From Microvirga sp. (GTDB lineage: Bacteria > Pseudomonadota > Alphaproteobacteria > Rhizobiales > Beijerinckiaceae), in assembly GCA_029266525.1 (NCBI GenBank), contig JAQSWQ010000009.1:1-64000 (forward strand): a stretch of 64,000 nt of DNA. The letters are read 5' to 3'. Shown here piece after piece: positions 54,049 to 64,000 of this stretch (positions within the stretch are counted from its first letter, which is position 1; every line of letters begins with the position of its first letter). Under the pieces are notes generated by a model. It saw only the letters and a program-made list of their open reading frames with translations, did no database searches and had not been told where the DNA came from. The translations under genes were made by a program, and so were the position numbers.

Positions 54049-54588
54049 ATGCTGAATCCAGCGGAATTCGCCTCGCAGCCGGCGCCCGGGCGCGATTGCG
54101 GCGCCTGCACCTTGTGCTGCAAGGTCTTCGACGTGCCGGTGCTCGACAAGCCCGCCGGGCAGTGGTGCAAGCACTGCCGGCCCGGCCGCGGCTGCGGCAT
54201 CCATGAGACGCGCCCCGACCATTGCCGGGCCTTCCATTGCCTGTGGATGACGCAGGACTGGCTCGGGCCGGAGTGGAAGCCCGACCGCGCGAAGATGGTG
54301 CTGACGGTCGACCCGGAGACCAAGTTCCTGCTGGTTCAGGTCGATCCGGGCAACGCCGGGGCTTGGCGGCAGGAGCCTTATCGCACCCAGCTCAGGCAAT
54401 GGGCGGCGTCCTGGCTCAAGCTCAAGCGCCACGTCGTGGTGTTCGTCAACAAGAGCGCGACGGTGGTGCTGCCCGACCGCGACGTCGCGCTTGGCACGAT
54501 CGGCCCACGCGACCGCATCGTAGCCCGCGAGCGCGCGACCGCTACCGGCATTGCGATCGAGGTCGAGAAGGTCAGTGTCGCCGCCTGA
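54049..54588 (+). CDS. Cys-rich zinc/iron-binding protein (YkgJ-like)
   Basis: A 179-residue protein with an N-terminal Cys-rich domain: 'DCGACTLCCKVFDV', 'WCKHCRPGRGCGIHETRPDHCRAFHCLW'. The CxxCC and C-x5-C spacing matches YkgJ/UPF0153-type putative metal-cluster proteins. The C-terminal half is a beta-rich domain with 'VVVFVNKSATVVLPDRDVALGTIG'. Role unknown. Confidence 0.82.
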   Translation: MLNPAEFASQPAPGRDCGACTLCCKVFDVPVLDKPAGQWCKHCRPGRGCGIHETRPDHCRAFHCLWMTQDWLGPEWKPDRAKMVLTVDPETKFLLVQVDPGNAGAWRQEPYRTQLRQWAASWLKLKRHVVVFVNKSATVVLPDRDVALGTIGPRDRIVARERATATGIAIEVEKVSVAA

Positions 54589-54730
54589 GAGTTGGCGCGC
54601 TGCGGGCGCAGGATGGGCCTGCCGATCTGGCCCGTGGAGCGCCAGCGGCGATTTGCCTTGAACCGAGGGCCAGGCTTAACAGTTTCATTGACAGTCTGCG
54701 TGAGAAGCTGCGCGAGCTGCGATCAGGCCC

Positions 54731-56113
54731 ATGTGGCGTTTCCTTCGCATCCGTAAGGACCGGGTCATTCTGCTCGCCGCGGTGGGGCTTGCGGTTTGTG
54801 CGGGGCTTGCGGCGCTCGGCTATTGGTACTTCGTGTCGCCGACGAAGCTCACGGTCGCGGTCGGACCGCGCGACGGCGTCGAGCACGGGCTCATCGCGGC
54901 CTATGGCGAGGCGCTCGTCGAGCGTAAGCGCGATATCCGCCTGCGCATCGTCGGTTTCGACGACGTGAAGGCCAGCGCCGAGGCGCTGCAGCGCGGCAAG
55001 GTCGATCTCGCGGTCGTGCGCCCGGACGTGCTGCTGCCGACGAATAGCGCGACCGTCGCGATCCTGCGCGAGGAGGCGCTGGTCGTGGTCGCGCCGGCGG
55101 CGAACAAGATCGCCGATTTCGCCGGGCTCGAGAAGAAGCGTCTTGGCGTCGTAAGCCACCACGATGCGGACCTACCCGTCATCGGCAGCGTGCTTCGGCA
55201 CTACGACCTCGCGTCGCCGAACCTCACGCTCGTCCCGCTCGACGTCGCGGGCGTCGCGGAGGCCTTCTCGTCGAAGCGCGTCGATGCGCTTGCCTTCGTG
55301 GCGCCGCCGGTCTCACGCGAGGCGGGAGAGATCATGCGCCCCGTGCTTGTGGCCTCGGCGGGCAAGGTGAGCGTCATCCCGGTGGACGAGGCCGAGGCGC
55401 TGGCGCTCAAGATGCCGGCCCTTTCCGCCGCGACCGTCCCGGTCGGCAGCCTTGCCGGACGACCGAAGCTTCCGACCGAGGAGATCAAGACCATCGCCGT
55501 GTCCTATCGGCTGATGGCCCGCACCGACCTCGACCGGGTCACCATCTCGAAAGTGGCGCAGTACCTCTTCCAAATGCGCTCGCGGATCGCGCAGGCTGCG
55601 CCCTCGGTGAACCTGATGAAGGCGCCGGAGACCGAGACCTCGACCAGCGCCACGCTGCCCAACCACCAGGGCGCGATCGACTATTTCAACCGCGAGCAGA
55701 TGACCTTCATGGATCGCTACGGCGATCTCCTCTGGCTGGCGCTGTTTGCGAGCGGCGGCCTCGGATCGGGCTTCGCATGGGTCGCGCAGCTGTTCGTGCG
55801 CAAGCGCCGCGAGCTTGTCGACCAGGTGCTCGATCGCGTGCTGTGCATCCTGGGCGAGGCTCGCGAGGCGAAGACGACCGCGGAGCTCGACGACCTCTCG
55901 GTCGAGATCGACGGGCTCGTCACCCACGCGGTCCGCCACGCACGCCGGCGCACCACCGGCACGAAGACCATGAGCGCGCTCATCGTGGCGATCGATTCCG
56001 CCCGCGCCGCCATCGCCGATCGGCGGAGGGACCTTCTAGCCGATGTCAAGCCGCCAACGGCGAAAGAGACCGGACCTCGCCTCGCCCCGGCGCCGCGGGC
56101 CGGAACCCGCTGA
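54731..56113 (+). CDS. TAXI-family solute receptor anchored in the membrane
   Basis: A 460-residue protein related to the TRAP-TAXI receptors. An N-terminal transmembrane helix (about 12-35) is followed by a periplasmic binding domain (about 38-330) with 'GVEHGLIAAYGEALVER', 'KVDLAVVRPD' and 'VDALAFVAPPVS'. A second transmembrane helix (about 340-360) leads into a cytosolic helical tail. Free TAXI receptors have no such second anchor, so this may be a sensor rather than a transport receptor. No TRAP permease genes are close. Confidence 0.82.
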   Translation: MWRFLRIRKDRVILLAAVGLAVCAGLAALGYWYFVSPTKLTVAVGPRDGVEHGLIAAYGEALVERKRDIRLRIVGFDDVKASAEALQRGKVDLAVVRPDVLLPTNSATVAILREEALVVVAPAANKIADFAGLEKKRLGVVSHHDADLPVIGSVLRHYDLASPNLTLVPLDVAGVAEAFSSKRVDALAFVAPPVSREAGEIMRPVLVASAGKVSVIPVDEAEALALKMPALSAATVPVGSLAGRPKLPTEEIKTIAVSYRLMARTDLDRVTISKVAQYLFQMRSRIAQAAPSVNLMKAPETETSTSATLPNHQGAIDYFNREQMTFMDRYGDLLWLALFASGGLGSGFAWVAQLFVRKRRELVDQVLDRVLCILGEAREAKTTAELDDLSVEIDGLVTHAVRHARRRTTGTKTMSALIVAIDSARAAIADRRRDLLADVKPPTAKETGPRLAPAPRAGTR

Positions 56114-56128
56114 CCGAGGCGCGCAGCT

Positions 56129-59100
56129 TCAGCGCTTGTCGCCGTCGCGGCCTTCGAGCTGCTGCTTGAGCGCCAGAAGCTTGGCAAAGGGGGAATTGGG
56201 GTCGGGCTGCTTCTCCCGGCGCTCGGGGCGGGACTCGGGACGGAAGTCGGGACGGCCGCCCTGCCCGTGCTTGTCGCGGCGCGCGTCCCTGCGCGGACCG
56301 CGATCGTCGGGCCGGCCCCGGCGCGGCCCGTCGGCACGACCCTCGCCTTGCGCCCGGCGTTCCTCCTGCTGACGGTCGGGACGGGGCGGACGGTCCGGAC
56401 GGGGCGGCCGATCGGGCCGCGGCCCGCGTTGCGGGCGCTCGCCGCCCGGGCGGTCGGAAGGCGCGCCCTCGCGCCGCTCGCCGCGCCCTTGCGGGCGGCC
56501 GCGGGCATGGCGGGCTTGCCCATCCCCGTGACGACGGTGCAGGCGCCAGACCTCGATCAGTGCCGGCTCGGTCGGCGCGGCATCGGGCGATGTCTCGGCC
56601 GCGGCCTCGACGGATCGCGCGGCGAGGTCCGCGGCGGGCTCGGATGGCGGCGCCTCGGCGGCCTCTGGCGACGGCGGCGCCGGATCGAGCGCTGCGGGCG
56701 TCTCCGGCACCGTCTCGCCGGCCGCGGGCGTGACGCCGGCCTCCTGCATCAGTTCGGTCGTCTCGGCGTGGTCGGCATGCGCAGATGCGAGCCCTTCGGC
56801 TTCCATCTCCACCGCGTCGGGCTCGACGGGAATCTCGGCCCGTTCGGGATCGGCCTCATTCGCGGCCTCGTCCGCCGCCGGCGCCGCTTCCTCCGCCGGC
56901 GATCCGAGTTCTTCGCCATTCGCCGCAGCCTGCCCTTCTTCGGCGGTCCCGCTCGCCGGGACGGCCGGCGCCCGCGCCGGCAGGGGAACGAGAGGCACGG
57001 TGATGGCCGGACCCGCTCGGCGCTCCATCACGTAGCCGAGCGACTTCAGGATCGACCCGAAATCCTCGCCCGAACAGCCGACGAGCGAGGTCATTCCGAC
57101 CGTCGCGACGAAACCGTCATTGTCTGCGGTCCCGGGCGGCGGCGTGCCGGGGGTGAGCCCCGGGCGGTAGGCGATGGCCGGGCGGATGAGATCGGCGAAC
57201 CGCTCGAGGATGTCCACGCGCACCGCGCGGCCGCCGCACACCCGGAAGCCCGCCGCGCGGTAGAGCCCCTTCGCGATCTCCGGGTCGACCGGAATCGAGG
57301 TGCGCCCTGAGCTCGCAAGATGAGCGATATCGTCCAGCCCCTTCTGATCGAGTCCGCCATGCTTCAGCGCCCAGAGCTGCGTGGCGAGGAGCCGCGGCGC
57401 CGGCTTGAGGAGCGCCGGCAGATAAAGGTGATAGGCGCCGAAGCGGACGCCTTGCTTGCGGAGCGCCGCGCGCCCGTCCTGGTCGAGGGTTCGCACGTCG
57501 TTGACGACGCGCGAGCGCTCGAGCACGCCGAGCGCCTCGGCGATCTGGAAGCCGATGCCGCGGGCAATGCCCGTGAGCTCGGGGGATTCCTCGAGCGTCA
57601 GAAGCGGACCAAGAAGCCGCACGACATGGGCCTTGAGCCAGGCCTTCAGCCGCGCCTCGACCTTGTCGCGCGCAGGTCCGGTCAGCTCGGCGTCGGCGAC
57701 GATGCGCAGGCGGGGCTCGAAGACCTTCTCGCCCGCCTCGAGCTTCGCGACCGGGTCGCCAAGCCACCGGATGGTGCCGTCGTGCGACAGGACGAGCGAG
57801 GAATCGGCCGCCGCGGAGAAGCGCTCGGCGCGCGCCTCGATCTCGGTCGCAAGACCCTTCTGGGCGGCGTTGCGCAGCGCTTTCGCCTCCTCGCCGCTCG
57901 CCTGGGGGTCGGGCACGAAGTGGAAGCCGTGCAAATGGCCGACGTGCTGGCCTTCGACGGTGACGTCGCCGGCGGCCGTGATCTCAGCTTCCATGACCGC
58001 GTTCTCTCTCAGGCGCCGCATGAGAACGCTCGTGCGCCGGTCGACGAAGCGCTGGGCGAGCCGCTCATGGAGGGCGTCGGACAGCGCGTCCTCTACCCGA
58101 CGGGTAACGCCCTGCCAATGTTCGGGGTCCTTCAGCCAATCGGGGCGGTTCGCCACGAAGGTCCAGGTGCGCACCTGCGCGATGCGGTTCGACAAGGTGT
58201 CGATGTCGCCGTCGGTGCGCTCGAGCATCGCCACATGCTGGGAGAACCACTCGGCCGGAATGGCGCCGTCCTTCATGAGGAAGCGGTAGAGCTGGCCGAC
58301 GAGGTCGCCGTGACCGGCGGGCGAGACCTTGCGGTAGTCCGGCACCTGGCAGACGTCCCAGAGCCGCTGCACCGCGGCGGGCGACCGCGCGAAGCCCCGG
58401 ATGTCGTCCTCGCGCGCGACGTATTCCAGGGCGAGCACGTCCTCGCCGAACGGCGCGCGGATGAGCCCGTGCTCGCGCGGCTGCTCGGCAAGGCTTTCCT
58501 GAAGCTTTGCGAGAGTGGAGAAGTTCAGGTCCGAGTTGCGCCACTGCAGCACGCGCACGGGATCGAAGGTGTGGTTCTCGAGCGCGTCGACGGTCTCGGC
58601 GTCGAAGGGCGGGCAGCGCCCCGCCGTGCCGAAGGTGCCGTCGCGCATGTATCGGCCGGCCCGGCCCGCGATCTGCCCGAGCTCGGCCGGGAAAAGCTTG
58701 CGGAAGCGGAAACCGTCGAACTTCTTGTCGGAGGCGAAGGCAACGTGGTCGACGTCGAGGTTGAGCCCCATCCCGACCGCGTCGGTCGCGACGAGATAAT
58801 CGACGTCGCCGTTCTGGTAGAGCTCGACCTGCGCGTTGCGCGTGCGCGGCGAGAGCGCGCCGAGAACCACCGCAGCGCCGCCCCGTTGGCGGCGGATCAG
58901 CTCCGCGATGGCATAGACCTCCTCGGCCGAGAAGGCGACGATCGCCGAGCGCGGCGGCAGCCGCGAGATCTTCTTCTCGCCCGCAAACGAGAGCTTCGAG
59001 AGGCGAGGACGCGTGATCACGTGCACGCCCGGGATCAGCGCCTCGACGAGCGGGCGCACGGTGCCCGAGCCGATCAGCAGCGTCTCCTGCCGGCCGCGCT

Positions 59101-59467
59101 GATTGAGGAGGCGGTCGGTGAAGACATGGCCGCGGTCGAGGTCGGCGGCGAGCTGGATCTCGTCGACAGCGACGAAGGCGAGGTCGAGGTCGCGCGGCAT
59201 CGCCTCGACCGTCGAGACCCAGTAGCGCGGCCTGTCGGGCTTGATCTTCTCTTCGCCGGTGACGAGGGCGACGTTGTGCTCGCCGGCCTTCTCGACGACG
59301 CGGTTGTAGACCTCGCGGGCGAGGAGCCGCAGCGGCAGACCGATCATGCCACTCTCGTGACCGAGCATGCGCTCGATCGCGAGATGGGTCTTGCCGGTGT
59401 TGGTCGGCCCGAGAACCGCGGTGACGCCGCGGGCGCGGGCTTGCGAGGGAAGGGAGCGGCGGAGCAT
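56129..59467 (-). CDS. SUV3-like superfamily 2 helicase with long disordered tail
   Basis: A 1112-residue RNA/DNA helicase similar to mitochondrial SUV3. Walker A 'LGPTNTGKTHLAIERML' is near the N-terminus, 'AVDEIQLAADLDRGHVFTDR' gives motif II (DEIQ), followed by 'LIGSGTVRP', 'VLGALSPRTRNAQVELY', 'YLVATDAVGMGLNLDVDHV' and 'GQIAGRAGRYMRDG' (motif VI). A helical domain extends to about 790. The last ~300 residues are Ala/Glu-rich and then Arg/Pro/Gly-rich with PRPDRP repeats, probably an RNA-binding disordered tail. The start MLRRSLPSQ at 59467 leads straight into the helicase core. Confidence 0.93.
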   Translation of the reverse strand: MLRRSLPSQARARGVTAVLGPTNTGKTHLAIERMLGHESGMIGLPLRLLAREVYNRVVEKAGEHNVALVTGEEKIKPDRPRYWVSTVEAMPRDLDLAFVAVDEIQLAADLDRGHVFTDRLLNQRGRQETLLIGSGTVRPLVEALIPGVHVITRPRLSKLSFAGEKKISRLPPRSAIVAFSAEEVYAIAELIRRQRGGAAVVLGALSPRTRNAQVELYQNGDVDYLVATDAVGMGLNLDVDHVAFASDKKFDGFRFRKLFPAELGQIAGRAGRYMRDGTFGTAGRCPPFDAETVDALENHTFDPVRVLQWRNSDLNFSTLAKLQESLAEQPREHGLIRAPFGEDVLALEYVAREDDIRGFARSPAAVQRLWDVCQVPDYRKVSPAGHGDLVGQLYRFLMKDGAIPAEWFSQHVAMLERTDGDIDTLSNRIAQVRTWTFVANRPDWLKDPEHWQGVTRRVEDALSDALHERLAQRFVDRRTSVLMRRLRENAVMEAEITAAGDVTVEGQHVGHLHGFHFVPDPQASGEEAKALRNAAQKGLATEIEARAERFSAAADSSLVLSHDGTIRWLGDPVAKLEAGEKVFEPRLRIVADAELTGPARDKVEARLKAWLKAHVVRLLGPLLTLEESPELTGIARGIGFQIAEALGVLERSRVVNDVRTLDQDGRAALRKQGVRFGAYHLYLPALLKPAPRLLATQLWALKHGGLDQKGLDDIAHLASSGRTSIPVDPEIAKGLYRAAGFRVCGGRAVRVDILERFADLIRPAIAYRPGLTPGTPPPGTADNDGFVATVGMTSLVGCSGEDFGSILKSLGYVMERRAGPAITVPLVPLPARAPAVPASGTAEEGQAAANGEELGSPAEEAAPAADEAANEADPERAEIPVEPDAVEMEAEGLASAHADHAETTELMQEAGVTPAAGETVPETPAALDPAPPSPEAAEAPPSEPAADLAARSVEAAAETSPDAAPTEPALIEVWRLHRRHGDGQARHARGRPQGRGERREGAPSDRPGGERPQRGPRPDRPPRPDRPPRPDRQQEERRAQGEGRADGPRRGRPDDRGPRRDARRDKHGQGGRPDFRPESRPERREKQPDPNSPFAKLLALKQQLEGRDGDKR

Positions 59468-59639
59468 GCAGGGAGCGGGCTGCCTCGACTACCCGCTCCG
59501 GCTGCGCTTCCTCAAGCTTGGCCGCAGAACGAGTCCCGAACGAAACGGGGGCGAATCGCTGACTCGGGCTGAATCAGGATTCGTTCCGATATGGGGCGCG
59601 AGGCGCCTCGCCGCCAGCCAAATGCCTGCCCGGCGTGGC

Positions 59640-62264
<2,625 letters not shown>

Positions 62265-62443
62265 TCGTCACCTCGCTGGCCGCGCACGTCCTGCATCAGC
62301 CCGAACGTGCGCTCCTGGAATTGACGGACCTCGGTTGAGCATCCGACTGAGCCTCATGTAGGTGTGGCTCATGGGCAACACCAGGGGGGCGGAACGATCG
62401 CAAACACCCGGCATTGATCGGGTGGAGCCGAGAGGATCATCCG

Positions 62444-62770
62444 ATGTCAGGCGACCCCCGTGATCCGCGCTCGACGGCCGAGAAGGCCCGCGCCGACCTC
62501 AAGCGCAACGCCGAGATGGACATGTCGCTGACCCAGACGCCGCTCGAGCGCGAGCCCTCGGTCACGCCGGATACCTTCGGGGTGCACGAGGAGACGGCGC
62601 GCCTGCGCTCCGGTTCGACCGAGGGCGTGGAGGCCGGCGGGGAGGTGCCGCAGCGCGCCCCCGCGGGAAAGCGGTCGCGCGTCGAGACCGAGCAGGTCTC
62701 GGTCGGCCGCGATTCGACCGCCCCGGCGCGTCGCGCCGAAGAGGACGTCCTCTCCCGCGCCAAGGAATGA
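62444..62770 (+). CDS. Hydrophilic disordered hypothetical protein
   Basis: A 108-residue, highly charged protein with no hydrophobic segment, beginning MSGDPRDPRSTAEKARADL. Composition suggests intrinsic disorder. It is divergent from clpB and in the same direction as the next small gene 30 bp away. Function unknown, possibly stress-related by composition only. Confidence 0.65.
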   Translation: MSGDPRDPRSTAEKARADLKRNAEMDMSLTQTPLEREPSVTPDTFGVHEETARLRSGSTEGVEAGGEVPQRAPAGKRSRVETEQVSVGRDSTAPARRAEEDVLSRAKE

Positions 62771-62800
62771 GAGAACCCCTCCCGCGAAAAGGGCATAAGC

Positions 62801-63061
62801 ATGAGCTTCATCGACAGGCTGACCGGCTTTTTCCGGAAGGATGCCGGCGGCAACAAGAGCGACCTCCAGAAGAACATGGAGAAGGCGCTGCACATGAAGC
62901 AGGGCGCGGGGCCGCAGGCGAACATCCCGGAGCATGAGACTGCCCGCGAAGGCATGAAACCGGCGAACGATCCGCATATGAGCGATGCCACTCGGGGCGC
63001 CGAGGCAGGCTTCACGCCGCAGCTCAAGCGCAGCCGCGTGGCTCGGAGCGGCGACACCTAA
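62801..63061 (+). CDS. Small hydrophilic hypothetical protein
   Basis: An 86-residue protein with an amphipathic N-terminus ('MSFIDRLTGFFRKDAGG') and a charged remainder ending in 'KRSRVARSGDT'. No family recognised. It is likely co-transcribed with the preceding small gene and ends 64 bp before rlmH. Confidence 0.6.
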   Translation: MSFIDRLTGFFRKDAGGNKSDLQKNMEKALHMKQGAGPQANIPEHETAREGMKPANDPHMSDATRGAEAGFTPQLKRSRVARSGDT

Positions 63062-63125
63062 CGCTGCGCCGGCGAAGCTGCGGGCGCCGCTTGCCATTGC
63101 TCGGTGACGGGGCCTTGATGGCCGC

Positions 63126-63608
63126 ATGAAGCTCACCGTCCTCGCTATCGGAAAGCTGAAGAGCGGGCCGGAGCGCGACCTCGCTGAGCGCTATCGCGGG
63201 CGTGCCGAGGCGCTTGGCCGAGCAGCCGGCTTTGCGCCGCTTGAGGTGATCGAAGTCGCGGAAAGCCGCGCACGGCGAGAGGACGACCGGCGCGCGCAAG
63301 AAGGCCGCGTGCTCGTCGAGCGCGCCGGCGCCGACCTCCTGGTGGCGCTCGACCAATGCGGCCAAAGCATCACGAGCGAAGCTCTGGCCCAACGCCTTGC
63401 TGGCTGGCGCGACCAAGGAGCGGGCGCGGCCGTCTTCGCAATCGGCGGCGCGGACGGCCTCGATGCCGCCGTGCGCTGCAAGGCGGCACTCGTTCTTTCC
63501 TTCGGCGCCCTCACCATCCCGCACCAGATCGTCCGGGTTTTGCTGCTGGAACAGATATACCGCTGTTTGACCATCATCGCCGGCCATCCCTACCATCGCG
63601 GGGGATGA
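63126..63608 (+). CDS. rlmH: 23S rRNA (pseudouridine1915-N3)-methyltransferase RlmH
   Basis: A 160-residue SPOUT-class methyltransferase. 'MKLTVLAIGKLKSGPERDLAERY' is the usual start, and the knotted SAM-binding C-terminus reads 'FAIGGADGLD', 'LSFGALTIPHQIVRVLLLEQIYR' and ends 'AGHPYHRGG'. It modifies helix 69 of 23S rRNA. rsfS, which often precedes rlmH, is not directly upstream here. The stop is 10 bp before the EnvC-like start. Confidence 0.94.
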   Translation: MKLTVLAIGKLKSGPERDLAERYRGRAEALGRAAGFAPLEVIEVAESRARREDDRRAQEGRVLVERAGADLLVALDQCGQSITSEALAQRLAGWRDQGAGAAVFAIGGADGLDAAVRCKAALVLSFGALTIPHQIVRVLLLEQIYRCLTIIAGHPYHRGG

Positions 63609-63618
63609 GGATTCGGCC

Positions 63619-64000
63619 TTGAAGCACCGGACGGTGGCGCACCTCTTCGCGAGCGGCCTGGGCCTGCTCGCGCTCACCTGCGACGCGCGCGGACAGGAGG
63701 CTTCTCCGCCCAGCCCCGACGCGGCAGCGCGGCGCGGCGCGGAAGCTGCGGCCGAGAAGGCGAAGCGCGAGGCGGAGCTGAAGGGGGCGGAAGCCGCGAT
63801 TGCGGCGGCGGCCGAGGCGCAGCGCCGGCTCGAGCGCGAAGTCGCGGAGCTGAAGGTGGATCGGGCGAGGCTCGCGACCGCGCTTGTGGAAGGCACCAGG
63901 CGCATCCGAGACACCGAAGAGCGCATCGGCGCACTCGAGCGGCGCATCGACGCCGCGGTGGGCAGCGAGAGCGCGATCCGGCGGTCGCTCGAAGCGAGGC
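63619..64000 (+). CDS. EnvC-like murein hydrolase activator, N-terminal part
   Basis: The open frame runs off the right edge after 127 residues. TTG 63619 has GAGG 8 nt upstream; an in-frame GTG at 63634 is an alternative. A signal peptide ('HLFASGLGLLALTCDARG') precedes an Ala/Glu/Arg-rich coiled coil ('EREVAELKVDRARLATAL', 'SESAIRRSLEAR'), the pattern of EnvC/NlpD-type activators whose LytM domain would follow. The position behind rlmH is typical in alphaproteobacteria. Confidence 0.8.
   Translation, partial: MKHRTVAHLFASGLGLLALTCDARGQEASPPSPDAAARRGAEAAAEKAKREAELKGAEAAIAAAAEAQRRLEREVAELKVDRARLATALVEGTRRIRDTEERIGALERRIDAAVGSESAIRRSLEAR

Noticed and set aside
57320-59572. A 750-residue open frame opposite the SUV3-like helicase
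   Set aside because: Antisense shadow of a gene with full helicase motifs; no family resemblance.
62265-62443. CIRCE element or sigma-32 promoter upstream of clpB
   Set aside because: No TTAGCACTC/GAGTGCTAA inverted repeat and no convincing CTTGAA/CCCATNT-like pair could be found by eye.

Overview
The window is GC-rich chromosomal DNA from an alphaproteobacterium. The gene content points to Hyphomicrobiales (Rhizobiales). It has a phaA-phaB operon with divergent phaR, a DUF1476 (F1-ATPase zeta-type) gene divergent from purC, and a run pdxH / RT0821-type lipoprotein / DnaJ / fabI / histidine phosphatase / aroC / ribB that is familiar from that order. No rRNA and no CRISPR array were seen. One tRNA was found, tRNA-Arg(CCT).

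Layout. 1-1850 is the right end of an integrated element: a partial gene, a small excision-type companion gene and a tyrosine recombinase abutting the 3' end of tRNA-Arg(CCT). 1850-3030 is a scar with a 28-bp tandem duplication and two broken membrane-protein genes. 3034-4416 holds a GT2-TPR glycosyltransferase and a short leader-like peptide gene. 4848-8524 has a methyltransferase, glyoxalase II, a cupin, a GNAT acetyltransferase and a DMT exporter. 8595-11448 is the polyhydroxybutyrate locus. 11530-13904 holds a degenerate GGDEF-EAL protein and rplS.

14873-20123 is the most unusual metabolic locus. An APH-type kinase and an enolase paralogue with an altered active site run one way. A D-2-hydroxyacid dehydrogenase, an SDR and a split TPP decarboxylase (sulfopyruvate/phosphonopyruvate type) run the other way from an 81-bp shared promoter region. 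The order and start/stop overlaps suggest one pathway acting on a small hydroxy or oxo acid. I do not recognise a described pathway with this set.

20261-32882 is mostly housekeeping and small hypothetical genes (lytic transglycosylase, AKR, purC, DUF1476, aldolase, esterase, SelO, NUDIX, SDR, pdxH). 32930-42683 is the fabI-aroC-ribB run. It is interrupted at 36363-40403 by a single-module NRPS with a membrane and beta-helix C-terminal domain, the architecture of epsilon-poly-lysine synthetase (Pls). 42752-48339 is a probable catabolic operon: TctC receptor, two-subunit molybdenum hydroxylase, ModA-like protein and M20 amidohydrolase. 48452-64000 carries an SGNH-like protein, an HDAC-family deacetylase, an L,D-transpeptidase, a metallophosphoesterase, a class III aminotransferase, a Cys-rich protein, an orphan TAXI receptor, a SUV3-like helicase, clpB, two small hydrophilic proteins, rlmH and the start of an EnvC-like gene.

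The strongest candidates for something undescribed are the 14873-20123 pathway, the Pls-like synthetase, and the peptide plus GT2-TPR pair. All assignments come from reading the sequence by eye; no searches were run.
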